Below are positions 9,033 to 16,474 of a DNA stretch of 64,000 nucleotides, piece by piece. The notes beneath the pieces were generated by a model. That model did not search any database. It was not told the DNA's origin and saw nothing but the letters and a program-made list of their open reading frames with translations. Source of the stretch: Thermus tengchongensis (GTDB taxonomy: Bacteria > Deinococcota > Deinococci > Deinococcales > Thermaceae). Position 1 is the stretch's first letter. Each line of letters starts with the position of its first letter. Where the stretch lies: the NCBI RefSeq assembly GCF_021462405.1, contig NZ_JAKEDU010000003.1, positions 124,001 through 188,000 of the forward strand. Direction: 5' to 3'. The position numbers and the translations under genes are program-made.

Positions 9033-9836
9033 CTATACCTCCGGCACCACCTCCACCCTATCCCCCCGCCTGAGGCGGAGACGCCTGAGATCCTCCTCCA
9101 AAAGCCCAAGCCGCCCCGGGATGTTGGGCCGGGGGCGCACTTCCATCACCACCCCATGGGGCTTCAGGCGCAGCCGGAAGCCGTGGCGGATGGCCCGAGC
9201 CCACTCCGCGTAAAGGGCCTCGTCCACGTAGGCCACCCCGGAGCCCGGCCCGTAGATGGGGAGGACCAGGAGGGAAACGGGCGGCACCTCCACCAAGGGC
9301 ACGGCCTCGAGGGCGCCCATTTGCAAAAGGGTGTGCAGGATCCGCGCCAGGCGCAAGACCCCGGGGGCCAGAAGCACCTCGGCGATGCGCTTCCCCTCCA
9401 CCTGGGCCAGCACCCGGAGGGCCTCCGGGTCAAGCTCCACCTCCTTCCCCCCGGTAGGCAAACGCAGCACATAACCCCAGTCCGAAGGCAGGGAAAGGGC
9501 CTGCCACACGGCCTGAGCCTCCGCCAGGCGGGCGGGTACGGCAAGCCCCCCCAGCAGGGTCGTGTGCGGGGGGAGGACCTCGGCCTCAAAGGCGAAGGGG
9601 GCCCGCTTGAGCCCCGCCAGGAGGTCCAAAGCCTCCTCCCCTTCCAAGGAGCGCTCCCCCGACTGCACCCGGGCGTGGACCACCTGGCCGCCCCGCAGGT
9701 AAACCTCCCCTTCCAGGTGGGGGGAACGGATGCGGAGCCGCCCGGTGCGGCCAGCCCCCATGAGGGCGCCCACCAAGGCCGGGAAAGGGAACTCCGCAAG
9801 GTTGCCCTCAAGGTGTCCCGACGGCTGCCCCAGCAT
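9033..9836 (-). CDS. DUF4388 (PATAN-like) domain protein
   Basis: 267-residue cytoplasmic protein. Residues about 10-95 form a DUF4388 domain (LEGNLAEFPFPALVGALM, then GxLRIR...GEVYLRGGQVVHARV), a module usually found with two-component and type IV pilus or motility regulators. The remainder contains an HTH-like helical stretch and an RRGDRVEVVPEV end. ATG 9836 is chosen over upstream in-frame codons because the domain starts right after it and GGGGG precedes it. Co-transcribed with the symporter gene. Confidence 0.75.
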   Translation of the reverse strand: MLGQPSGHLEGNLAEFPFPALVGALMGAGRTGRLRIRSPHLEGEVYLRGGQVVHARVQSGERSLEGEEALDLLAGLKRAPFAFEAEVLPPHTTLLGGLAVPARLAEAQAVWQALSLPSDWGYVLRLPTGGKEVELDPEALRVLAQVEGKRIAEVLLAPGVLRLARILHTLLQMGALEAVPLVEVPPVSLLVLPIYGPGSGVAYVDEALYAEWARAIRHGFRLRLKPHGVVMEVRPRPNIPGRLGLLEEDLRRLRLRRGDRVEVVPEV

Positions 9837-9891
9837 TCCCCCCCGTTTTACCACGCCGCCTTCCAAGCGTCCAGGCAGGGTATTCTTAGGC

Positions 9892-10476
9892 ATGAACCTG
9901 CTTCTCCTGCACGGCTTCACCTCCCATCCCCTCCTCGCCCTGGGCCCCCTGCCCGAGGTGCTGAGGATGGTTGCATTTGGGGTGATCCAGCCCGCCCTCC
10001 CTGGGCACGGCACCCACCCGGAAGACCTCCCCAAGGTGCGCTGGCAGGACTGGCTGAAAGCGGCCCAGGACGCCTACCAAAAGCTCCCCGAACCCAAAGG
10101 GGTGGTAGGGCTTTCCATGGGCGCCCTCCTGGCCCTCTTGCGGCGCACCCCAGAGGTTCTTCCCCGCGTGCAGGCCCCTGCCTTGGTGGTGGAGGCGGGG
10201 CGGGACCGGGTGGTGGCCCCTGCCGGGGTCCGGGGCTATTTCGCCATCCTAAGTACCCCGTCGTGGCTTGCGCCACGACGGGGGCCCCAAAAAAGCCATG
10301 AGCGCACCACCTTGGCTTTGGCCGATGGGGCAACCTTTGCGTACAGACGCTTAGGAAGCCCCCGCAAGGAGTACCTGGTCTTCCCGAAGAGCGGCCACAA
10401 CCTCCTCCTGGACCGGGAACAGGTAGCCCAGGCGGCACGGGACCAGCTTCTTGCTAATAGTAATCACTTGCAATAG
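9892..10476 (+). CDS. alpha/beta hydrolase, internally deleted and carrying an in-frame repeat insertion
   Basis: 194-codon carboxylesterase-like hydrolase. The LLLLHGFTSHP oxyanion region, nucleophile GLSMG, acid VEAGRDRVV and base SGHNLLLD are all present. Only about 25 residues separate the GLSMG strand from the strand bearing the acid, where related esterases have a lid and strand of about 100, so an internal deletion is likely. Bases 10252-10353 (34 codons) come from the palindromic repeat, open in frame, splitting what would read Y-F-A-I-L / G-S-P-R-K-E. TATTCT 5 nt before ATG suggests a leaderless mRNA. Probably non-functional or remodelled. Confidence 0.6.
   Translation: MNLLLLHGFTSHPLLALGPLPEVLRMVAFGVIQPALPGHGTHPEDLPKVRWQDWLKAAQDAYQKLPEPKGVVGLSMGALLALLRRTPEVLPRVQAPALVVEAGRDRVVAPAGVRGYFAILSTPSWLAPRRGPQKSHERTTLALADGATFAYRRLGSPRKEYLVFPKSGHNLLLDREQVAQAARDQLLANSNHLQ
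10249..10354 (+). repeat. palindromic MITE-like repeat, copy 1
   Basis: About 106 nt bounded by CTAAG and CTTAG. Its core is a perfect palindrome with 12-bp arms CCCCGTCGTGGC and loop TTGC (10256-10283), followed by GGCCCCAAA, a variable stretch, GGCTTTGGC and GGGGCAACCTTTGCGT. It matches copy 3 (59908-60012) over almost its whole length and the palindrome half of copy 2. It lies inside the hydrolase gene in frame. Confidence 0.85.
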
Positions 10477-10479
10477 AAT
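10451..10479 (+). promoter_or_regulatory. promoter and possible metalloregulator operator of ZIP gene
   Basis: -35 TTGCTA (10451), 17-nt spacer and -10 TAGAAT (10474-10479), 7 nt before ATG 10487. The spacer and -35 form an imperfect inverted repeat (TTGCTAAT ... rc TTGCAAGT, 7-nt centre), unusually AT-rich for this DNA and placed where a Fur/Zur-type repressor would block polymerase. It overlaps the 3' end of the hydrolase frame. Confidence 0.5.
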
Positions 10480-10486
10480 GGAAGCC

Positions 10487-11233
10487 ATGGACGGGTTTCC
10501 CCTTACCCCTTGGACCGTCTTCCTCTACGCCCTCTTCACCGCCGTCGCCACCGGGTTTGGCGCTCTGCCCTTCCTTTTTACCCGCAACATCGTGGCCCGC
10601 CACCTGGGCCTCGCCAACGCCGCGGCCGCTGGCCTGATGCTCTCGGCCAGCTTCGGCCTCATCTACGAGGGCGTCAACTACAGCCTGGCCCGCACCCTCC
10701 TGGGCGTGGTCCTGGGACTCTTCTTCATCCAGCTCTCCCACCGCTTCCTCCATGGACGGGAAGTAAGCTTCGGGAGCCTGAACGGCCTGGATGCCCGCAA
10801 GGCCCTCATGATGGTGGGGATCATGACCCTCCACTCCTTCGCCGAGGGCGTGGGGGTAGGGGTGGCCTTCGGGGGCGGGGAGGCCTTAGGGGTCTTCATC
10901 ACCCTGGCCATCGCCGTGCACAACATCCCCGAGGGCCTGGCCATCAGCCTGGTCCTGATCCCCCGCGGGGTGAGCGTCCTAGGGGCCGCCCTTTGGAGCG
11001 TCTTCTCCAGCCTGCCCCAGCCCCTTATGGCCGTGCCCGCCTTTTTGTTCGTGGAAGCCTTCAAGCCCGCCCTGCCCGTGGGGCTGGGCTTCGCCGCCGG
11101 GGCCATGATCTGGATGGCGGTAGCGGAGATCCTCTCCGAGGCCTTCAAGGAGGCCAGGGCCGAGTGGGTGGCCACGGTCCTCACCCTATCCGTGGCCCTG
11201 ATGGTGGCCTTCCAGATCCTCCTGGGCGGGTAG
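10487..11233 (+). CDS. ZIP family metal transporter
   Basis: 248-residue ZIP (GufA-like) divalent-metal importer with about eight membrane helices. The metal-transport helices carry HSFAEGVGVGVAFGGG and HNIPEGLAISLVL, the two hallmark H-x3-E/H-N-x-P-E-G motifs. Zinc is the usual substrate; iron or manganese are possible. ATG 10478 is an alternative start, but 10487 fits the promoter spacing for a leaderless transcript. The 3' end overlaps the convergent sfsA gene by 48 nt. Confidence 0.9.
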   Translation: MDGFPLTPWTVFLYALFTAVATGFGALPFLFTRNIVARHLGLANAAAAGLMLSASFGLIYEGVNYSLARTLLGVVLGLFFIQLSHRFLHGREVSFGSLNGLDARKALMMVGIMTLHSFAEGVGVGVAFGGGEALGVFITLAIAVHNIPEGLAISLVLIPRGVSVLGAALWSVFSSLPQPLMAVPAFLFVEAFKPALPVGLGFAAGAMIWMAVAEILSEAFKEARAEWVATVLTLSVALMVAFQILLGG

Positions 11234-11896
11234 CCAGACCCAGGGGAGCTCCCCTTCCAGGTGGAGGGCCTCGAGGGCCGGCCGCACCCGGTAGGCCAGG
11301 AGCCTAACCCCCGCGGCCTCTGCCTCCTTCGCTGCCCGGAGGAGGGCGCGGTCTTCCGGGTCCAGGGCGAAGGCCTGGGCCAGGGGGTGCTGGACGAACC
11401 AGACCGCATAGGCGAGCCCCCCTCCCCGGGCGAAGCCCGCCAGAAGCCGAAGGTGCCGGGCCCCTCGAGGGGTAGGGGCATCGGGGAAAAGGGCCAGGCC
11501 TCCCTCCACCCGGTTGCAGTTCTTGGCTTCCAAAAGGGCTTCCCTTCCCCCAATCCGGGCGGAGAAGTCCAGCCTCTCCCCTTCCAGGCGCACCTCTTTC
11601 CGCAAATCCTCGAGGGGGCCGAAAACCCCTTCCCTCAAAAGCAACTCCAAGAGACGGTTGGCCAAGGAGGCATCCACCCCCACCAGCACGCCCCGGCTCT
11701 CCAAAAGAAGAAGCCGCCCCACCGTCTTGGGGGTGGCCCTGGGATGGTAAAAGCAAGGGATCCCGGGAAGGAGAAGCTCCCCCATCCGCCCGGAGTTGGG
11801 GAGGTGCAAAGGCCCCACGTCCGCCTCCACCAGGAAGCGGTTTTTCCTCTTCAGGAAACGGCAGGGTTTGAGGGGAGGCAAGGGCAAGGCCAGCAT
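11186..11896 (-). CDS. sfsA: SfsA family DNA-binding/nuclease-like protein
   Basis: 236-residue SfsA-like protein (sugar fermentation stimulation homologue): an N-terminal OB-like part (RFLKRKNRFLVEADV ... GRMGELLLPG) and a C-terminal PD-(D/E)xK-like nuclease fold with DFSARIGGREALLEAKNC and a late GARHLRLLAGF. Biochemical role in Thermus unknown. Chosen start ATG 11896; TAAAGT lies 7 nt upstream, within the tail of the tRNA terminator, so the mRNA may be leaderless. The last 48 nt overlap the convergent ZIP gene. Confidence 0.88.
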   Translation of the reverse strand: MLALPLPPLKPCRFLKRKNRFLVEADVGPLHLPNSGRMGELLLPGIPCFYHPRATPKTVGRLLLLESRGVLVGVDASLANRLLELLLREGVFGPLEDLRKEVRLEGERLDFSARIGGREALLEAKNCNRVEGGLALFPDAPTPRGARHLRLLAGFARGGGLAYAVWFVQHPLAQAFALDPEDRALLRAAKEAEAAGVRLLAYRVRPALEALHLEGELPWVWLPAQEDLEGHHQGHG

Positions 11897-11908
11897 GACC
11901 AAAACTTT

Positions 11909-11929
11909 AGCCCGGTCTTAGACCGGGCT
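11909..11929 (-). terminator. terminator after tRNA-Ser pair
   Basis: 9-bp hairpin AGCCCGGTC / GACCGGGCT with a 3-nt loop; on the minus strand it is followed by AAAGTTTTGG. It lies just downstream of the tRNA-Ser(GCU) CCA end. Confidence 0.7.
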
Positions 11930-11931
11930 CT

Positions 11932-12025
<94 letters not shown>

Positions 12026-12033
12026 AAGCCTTT

Positions 12034-12124
12034 TGGCGGAGGGTGAGGGATTCGAACCCCCGGTGGGCCCTAGGCCCACAGCGGTTTTCAAGACCGCCGC
12101 CTTCAACCGCTCGGCCAACCCTCC
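12034..12124 (-). tRNA. tRNA-Ser (anticodon UGA)
   Basis: 91-nt type II tRNA: acceptor GGAGGGT/ACCCTCC, anticodon loop CTTGAAA (UGA), long variable arm with GTGGGCC/GGCCCAC, T loop GGTTCGAATCC, encoded CCA. First gene of the pair, served by the promoter at 12145-12173. Decodes UCN codons. Confidence 0.96.
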
Positions 12125-12144
12125 AAGGTATGGCCGCAAGGTTT

Positions 12145-12173
12145 ACTATGCGCCAAGCGCCTCCGCTTGTCAA
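12145..12173 (-). promoter_or_regulatory. promoter of tRNA-Ser unit
   Basis: Minus strand: -35 TTGACA (12173-12168), 17-nt spacer, -10 CATAGT (12150-12145). Expected start is about 13 nt before the 5' end of tRNA-Ser(UGA). Confidence 0.8.
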
Positions 12174-12194
12174 TCAGGATGGTCTCACAGGACT

Positions 12195-12690
12195 TTACCC
12201 ATAACTTCCCCCTCTCTCCGCCTCCAGGAACTCTTGGGTAGCCAGGTGGTTGAGCAACCGCACCAGCCCCCTCAGGAGCAGGTAGGGACCATCCCGCTCA
12301 CTGGCCAGACCCAGCTTGCCCCCAAGCCGCAAAAGAAGTTCCCTGAAAGGCCCCCCCACCCGCTCCACCTCCCACACCCACACCGCCAACCCCAGCAAAA
12401 TCGCCACCACCTTCCGAATCCGCAACAGCCCCCGCACCTGGAAGCTCTCAAGCCCCAAGCCCGCCTTCAGAAACCGGAAGAACCCCTCCACCTCCCACCG
12501 CTTCCGGTACACCTCCACCACCCGCAGGGCATCCTCCCGCCCCCGCACCGGTAGGCTGGTCAACAGCCACCACTCCCCCCTCCGCCCCAAGGCCGGCACC
12601 CGGCAGACCACCAGGCCCAGCCTCCGCCCCTCCACCTCCACCTCCCTCCAGCCCAGCCTCACGTCAACCCTCCGGTACCTGGTGCCGGAG
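12195..12690 (-). pseudogene. IS4-type transposase, C-terminal remnant
   Basis: Reads as the C-terminal part of an IS4-family DDE transposase: LVVCRVPALGRRGEWWLLTSL followed by the Y-x2-R-x3-E-x6-K signature in VYRKRWEVEGFFRFLK, then a helical tail. The N-terminal domain and the first catalytic Asp are missing because the frame is joined near 12690 to another IS remnant on the opposite strand. Not a functional transposase. Confidence 0.8.
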
Positions 12691-12904
12691 CTTCCCCGGG
12701 TAGAGGGCTTTAAGCCGTTGCCCAAGCGGTGGGTGGCGGGGTGGACGTTTGCCTGGTTGGGGAGGAACCGGAGGTTGAGCAAGGATTACGAGCAGCATCC
12801 TTCCGTCAGTGAGGCGTGGTTGTACTTGGGCATGCTACGCTTGCTGGTGAAGCGGCTGGCGAGGGCCGCGTAAGGTGAGGTGGGGGACTTTTACGACAGT
12901 CTCT
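12691..12904 (+). pseudogene. IS5-type transposase 3' remnant with IS end
   Basis: The plus-strand frame up to stop 12871-12873 encodes about 60 residues matching the C-terminus of IS5-group transposases (KRWVAGWTFAWLGRNRRLSK, then DYE and SEAWLYL). After it, GGACTTTTACGACAGTCTCT (12885-12904) looks like the right terminal repeat of the IS. The 5' part of the element is gone. Confidence 0.75.
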
Positions 12905-12975
12905 AAAGCCAAAGCGGCTTGGTTGTCGCCTCTTTGGGGCCCCCGTCGTGGCGCAAGCCACGACGGGGTACTTAG
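12905..12975 (-). repeat. palindromic MITE-like repeat, copy 2 (truncated)
   Basis: Minus-strand copy starting CTAAGTACCCCGTC at 12975 and carrying the full 28-nt palindrome (12941-12968), GGCCCCAAAGAGGC and GCTTTGGCTTT, then ending at the IS5-like terminal repeat. The 3' third present in copies 1 and 3 is missing, so the IS probably inserted into or next to it. Confidence 0.75.
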
Positions 12976-13058
12976 GGCCCCCGGGGTAGCTTAGTCCACG
13001 AGGAGGTACATGGGGCCCTTCCCCGTCGGCTTCGCCGGGTTAGGGATACCTTGAGAAG

Positions 13059-13835
13059 ATGCGTCCCGTCTTTTTCCTTTCCGATTTTGGCCTCGAGGAC
13101 CCCTACGTGGGCGTGGTCAAGGCGGTGCTCTGGGAAAAAGCCCCCGGGGTACCCGTCCTGGACCTGGCCCACGCCCTACCCCCCCAGGACCTGCGCCGGG
13201 CTGCCTATGCCCTTTTCGAGGCCCTCCCCTACCTGCCGGAAGGGGCGGTGGTCCTGGCGGTGGTGGACCCCGGGGTGGGCACCAGGAGGCGGGCCATCGC
13301 CGCCATAGGAAGGCGCCTTTACGTGGGGCCTGATAACGGCCTCTTCACCCTGGCCTGGCTCCTGGACCCCCCTCAAAGGGCCTTTCTTCTGGAAAAGGTG
13401 CGCCCACCCGCACCCCAAGGCGTCCAGACCCTTGGGGGCTGGGCCCCGGGGGGCCACACCTTCCACGGCCGCGACCTCTTCGCTCCTGCCGCCGCCCACC
13501 TGGCCCTGGGGCTCCCCGCAGGGGAGCTGGGCCCGGAGGTGCCCGTGGGAAGCCTCCTTCGCCTTCCCCTCCGTCTGAGCCCGGGGCCGGAGGGGGAGGT
13601 GCTCACCTTTGACCGCTTTGGAAACGCCATCACCACCCTCCTCCAAGCCCCCCTAGGGGCCTGGGTGGAGGTAGGAGGTAGGCGGGTGCCGGTGCGGCGC
13701 ACCTTCGGCGAGGTGGGGGAGGGGGAAGCGGTGGCCTACCTGGGAAGCGCCGGCCTTTTGGAGGTGGCCGTGAACCGGGGAAGCGCCAAGGAGGCCTTGG
13801 GCCTGAAGGAGGGGATGCCCGTCCGGCTCCTTTAG
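13059..13835 (+). CDS. SAM hydrolase/SAM hydroxide adenosyltransferase family (DUF62)
   Basis: 258-residue protein of the fluorinase/DUF62 superfamily, which cleaves S-adenosylmethionine to adenosine and methionine with water as nucleophile. Motifs: FLSDFGLEDPYVGVVKAVL, VVDPGVGTRRRAIA, GPDNGLFT, FHGRDLFAPAAAHLA and DRFGNAITTL. No fluorinase-specific loop is seen, so hydrolysis is likelier than halogenation. A GATACC -10-like box lies 8 nt before the ATG. The stop overlaps the convergent surE stop by 4 nt. Confidence 0.88.
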   Translation: MRPVFFLSDFGLEDPYVGVVKAVLWEKAPGVPVLDLAHALPPQDLRRAAYALFEALPYLPEGAVVLAVVDPGVGTRRRAIAAIGRRLYVGPDNGLFTLAWLLDPPQRAFLLEKVRPPAPQGVQTLGGWAPGGHTFHGRDLFAPAAAHLALGLPAGELGPEVPVGSLLRLPLRLSPGPEGEVLTFDRFGNAITTLLQAPLGAWVEVGGRRVPVRRTFGEVGEGEAVAYLGSAGLLEVAVNRGSAKEALGLKEGMPVRLL

Positions 13836-14581
13836 AGTTCCGCCACCCAGCGCCGGACCTCCACCAACAACTCCCCGGCGGTGAAGTCCAGGCTCACCGG
13901 GGTGATGGAGATGTAGCCCCGGCGCACCGCAAAGAGGTCCGTGCCCTCCTCCTCCTCGCCCACGGGGGTGCCGGCGATCCAGTAGTAGGGCCTCCCCTCG
14001 GGGTCCAGGCGCTCCACCACCTTGTCCTCCCAGTGATGGGTGGAGAGCCGGGTGACCATGACCCCCTTGGGCACCCCGGCCGGGAAGTTCACGTTGAGGA
14101 GCACCCCCTTGGGCAGGCCCTTCGCCATCACCAGCCGGGCAATCCTCACCGCCCACGCCGCCGCCTCGGCAAAGTTCAGCTCCTCCCCTGAGGTGTCCAG
14201 GCTAAAGGCGATGGAGGGTATGCCCAAGGAGGTGCCTTCCAGGGCCGCGGCCACCGTGCCCGAGTGGGTGAGATCCAGGCCCAGGTTCACCCCGATGTTG
14301 ATGCCGGAAACCACCAGGTCGGGCCGGCCCAAAAGGTGTACGCCCAGCACCACGCAGTCCGCAGGGGTGCCGTCCACCCGGTAGGCCGGCACCTCGCCGA
14401 AGCCGGCGCTGGCGGTGTGTTTGAAGCGCAGGGGGCGGCGGACGGTAATGCCGTGGCCCACCGCGGACTGCTCCACGTCCGGGGCCACCACGTAAACCTC
14501 GCCCAAGGCCCGCATGGCCAGGCCCAGGGCCTTGATCCCGGGGGAGAAGATGCCGTCGTCGTTGGAAACCAGGATGCGCAT
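13832..14581 (-). CDS. surE: 5'/3'-nucleotidase SurE
   Basis: 249-residue nucleoside-monophosphate phosphatase. The N-terminal metal motif MRILVSNDDGIFSPGI is classic SurE, with later SAVGHGIT and SGINIGVNLG loops that complete the site, and THSGTVAAALEG. SurE acts on damaged or excess nucleotides and is linked to stationary-phase survival. Monocistronic; ATG 14581 lies just upstream of the csp terminator region. Confidence 0.95.
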   Translation of the reverse strand: MRILVSNDDGIFSPGIKALGLAMRALGEVYVVAPDVEQSAVGHGITVRRPLRFKHTASAGFGEVPAYRVDGTPADCVVLGVHLLGRPDLVVSGINIGVNLGLDLTHSGTVAAALEGTSLGIPSIAFSLDTSGEELNFAEAAAWAVRIARLVMAKGLPKGVLLNVNFPAGVPKGVMVTRLSTHHWEDKVVERLDPEGRPYYWIAGTPVGEEEEGTDLFAVRRGYISITPVSLDFTAGELLVEVRRWVAEL

Positions 14582-14601
14582 GGTTTAAGCCTAAAGCAAA
14601 A

Positions 14602-14619
14602 AGGCCCCCGAAGGGGCCT
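14602..14619 (-). terminator. terminator of cold-shock gene
   Basis: Hairpin AGGCCCC CGAA GGGGCCT read on the minus strand, followed by TTTTTGCTTT: a canonical intrinsic terminator 18 nt past the csp stop, just before surE. Confidence 0.8.
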
Positions 14620-14636
14620 CAGGGCGGAAAGATCCT

Positions 14637-14843
14637 TTAGAGGCGGCGGACCCTCTTGGCCTGGGGGCCCTTGCCCCCCCGGCCGGCCTCCACCTCGAAC
14701 TCCACCCGTTCCCCCTCGTTCAGGGTGCGGAAGCCCTCGGCCTCGATGGCCGTGAAGTGCACGAACACATCCGGACCCTCTTCCTGCTGGATGAACCCGT
14801 AGCCTTTTTCCGCGTTGAACCACTTGACGGTACCCTTCTTCAT
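14637..14843 (-). CDS. cold-shock domain protein
   Basis: 68-residue single-domain RNA/ssDNA chaperone of the CspA family. RNP1-like [11 protein letters not shown] and RNP2-like VFVHFTAI are present, and the C-terminus is Arg/Lys-rich (AKRVRRL). It has its own near-consensus promoter and a terminator, so it forms a single-gene unit with about 40 nt of 5' leader. Confidence 0.95.
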   Translation of the reverse strand: MKKGTVKWFNAEKGYGFIQQEEGPDVFVHFTAIEAEGFRTLNEGERVEFEVEAGRGGKGPQAKRVRRL

Positions 14844-14890
14844 GCTTCTCCTTCATCCCGAAAACCCACTTGGTTTTCCAGGGACCCTTC

Positions 14891-14919
14891 ACTATCCCAC
14901 GGGGGGAGGAAAAAGTCAA
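14891..14919 (-). promoter_or_regulatory. promoter of cold-shock gene
   Basis: Minus strand: -35 TTGACT (14919-14914), 17-nt spacer, -10 GATAGT (14896-14891). The -35 hexamer also forms the start of the T-rich tail of the slyD terminator directly upstream. Confidence 0.75.
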
Positions 14920-14944
14920 GCCCCAAGGCACGGAGCCTTGGGGC
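14920..14944 (-). terminator. terminator of slyD
   Basis: Perfect 10-bp stem GCCCCAAGGC / GCCTTGGGGC with a 5-nt loop, followed on the minus strand by TTGACTTTTT. It lies 18 nt past the slyD stop. Confidence 0.8.
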
Positions 14945-14962
14945 CGGGGAGTCCAGGAGGGT

Positions 14963-15430
14963 CTAGTGGTGGTGCCCGCCCTCGTGCACGTGGCCGTGGA
15001 GGATCTCCTCGGGGGTGGCCTCCCGCACCCGCACCACCTCCACCTCAAAGTCCAGGTCCTTGCCCGCCAGGGGGTGGTTGAAGTCGATGGTGACCTCCTC
15101 CCCCTGGACCTCCACCACGGTGAGGGGCATGGGGTTCCCCTCCATGTCCTGGGCGTAGAACTGGGCCCCCGGCACCACCTCCGCATCCTCGGGGAAGGCG
15201 GAAAGGGGCACCACCTGGACCCCCTCGGGGTCGTGGGGGCCGTAGGCCTTCTCCGCAGGCACGTGGGCCCGGAAGCTCTCGCCCTCCTGGCGGCCTTCCA
15301 GCTCCTCCTCGAGGCCCCGGATCAGGTTGCCGTGCCCGTGCAGGTAGGAAAGCTCCCCCTGGTCCAAGACCTCCCCCTCCACCTGGAGGGTGTAACGGAT
15401 GGTCACTACCTTGTCCTGTTCCACCTTCAT
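14963..15430 (-). CDS. slyD: FKBP-type peptidyl-prolyl isomerase SlyD
   Basis: 155-residue cytoplasmic prolyl isomerase/chaperone with an FKBP domain interrupted by the IF chaperone insert (about 65-125), as in Thermus SlyD, and a short His-rich metal-binding end (HGHVHEGGHHH). ATG 15430 is taken over GTG 15436 because AAAGGGTGA sits at proper distance. Single gene with its own terminator. Confidence 0.93.
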   Translation of the reverse strand: MKVEQDKVVTIRYTLQVEGEVLDQGELSYLHGHGNLIRGLEEELEGRQEGESFRAHVPAEKAYGPHDPEGVQVVPLSAFPEDAEVVPGAQFYAQDMEGNPMPLTVVEVQGEEVTIDFNHPLAGKDLDFEVEVVRVREATPEEILHGHVHEGGHHH

Positions 15431-15559
15431 GGTCACCCTTTCGCAAGCCAGGCTTGCTCCCCTTAGCCTAGCAGACCCGCCCCTTGGAGGAAAGGGTGGA
15501 GGAGGCTTTCCCCGTATCCAAGCTCTTTCCCCTTCCCTTACAAGCCCTATAGTAGGGGT

Positions 15560-16474
15560 ATGCGGGTGGAAACCATCATCGGCAAAACCCCGGTGGTGCG
15601 CCTTTTCAAGGTGGTGGAGCCCGACATGGCCGAAGTCTGGGTGAAGCTGGAGGGTCAGAACCCGGGGGGGTCCATCAAGGACCGGCCCGCCTGGTACATG
15701 ATCCGGGATGCCGAGGAAAGAGGCCTCCTCCGCCCTGGCTCCGGCCAGGTCATCGTGGAGCCCACCAGCGGCAACACCGGGATCGGCCTGGCCATGATCG
15801 CCGCCAGCCGAGGCTACCGCCTCATCCTCACCATGCCCGCCCAGATGTCGGAGGAGAGGAAGCGGGTGCTGAAGGCCTTCGGCGCTGAGCTGGTCCTCAC
15901 CGACCCGGCGAGGCGGATGCTAGCCGCCAGGGAGGAGGCTTTGCGCCTTAAGGAGGAGCTTGGGGCCTTCATGCCCGACCAGTTCGCCAACCCCGCCAAC
16001 GTGCGGGCCCACTACGAGACCACCGGACCGGAACTCTTTGAAGCTTTAGAGGGGCGGATCGACGCCTTCGTCTACGGCTCGGGCACCGGGGGGACCATCA
16101 CCGGGGTGGGCCGCTACCTAAAAGAGCGCCTACCCCAGGTGAAGGTCTACGCCGTGGAGCCGGCGCGCTCCAACGTCCTCTCCGGGGGCAAGATGGGCCA
16201 GCACCAGTTCCAGGGCATGGGACCCGGCTTCATCCCCGAGAACCTGGACCTCTCCCTTCTGGATGGGGTCATCCAGGTGTGGGAGGAGGACGCCTTTCCC
16301 CTAGCAAGGCGCCTCGCCCGGGAGGAGGGGCTTTTCCTGGGGATGAGCTCAGGGGGCATCATCTGGGCAGCCCTGCAGGTGGCCAAGGAGCTCGGCCCCG
16401 GCAAGCGGGTGGCCTGCATCAGCCCGGACGGGGGCTGGAAGTACCTCACCACGCCCCTTTACGCCGAACCCTAG
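15560..16474 (+). CDS. cysteine synthase (O-acetylserine sulfhydrylase, CysM/CysK type)
   Basis: 304-residue PLP enzyme of the cysteine-synthase fold. The PLP lysine sits in PGGSIKDRPAW, the Asn-loop in EPTSGNTGIGLA and the phosphate-binding loop in GSGTGGTITGVGRYLKE. It condenses O-acetylserine (or phosphoserine) with sulfide; the compact length fits the CysM branch. TATAGT (15548-15553) lies 6 nt before ATG, so the mRNA is probably leaderless. The convergent lipoprotein-sorting-like gene ends 4 nt inside its 3' end. Confidence 0.9.
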   Translation: MRVETIIGKTPVVRLFKVVEPDMAEVWVKLEGQNPGGSIKDRPAWYMIRDAEERGLLRPGSGQVIVEPTSGNTGIGLAMIAASRGYRLILTMPAQMSEERKRVLKAFGAELVLTDPARRMLAAREEALRLKEELGAFMPDQFANPANVRAHYETTGPELFEALEGRIDAFVYGSGTGGTITGVGRYLKERLPQVKVYAVEPARSNVLSGGKMGQHQFQGMGPGFIPENLDLSLLDGVIQVWEEDAFPLARRLAREEGLFLGMSSGGIIWAALQVAKELGPGKRVACISPDGGWKYLTTPLYAEP

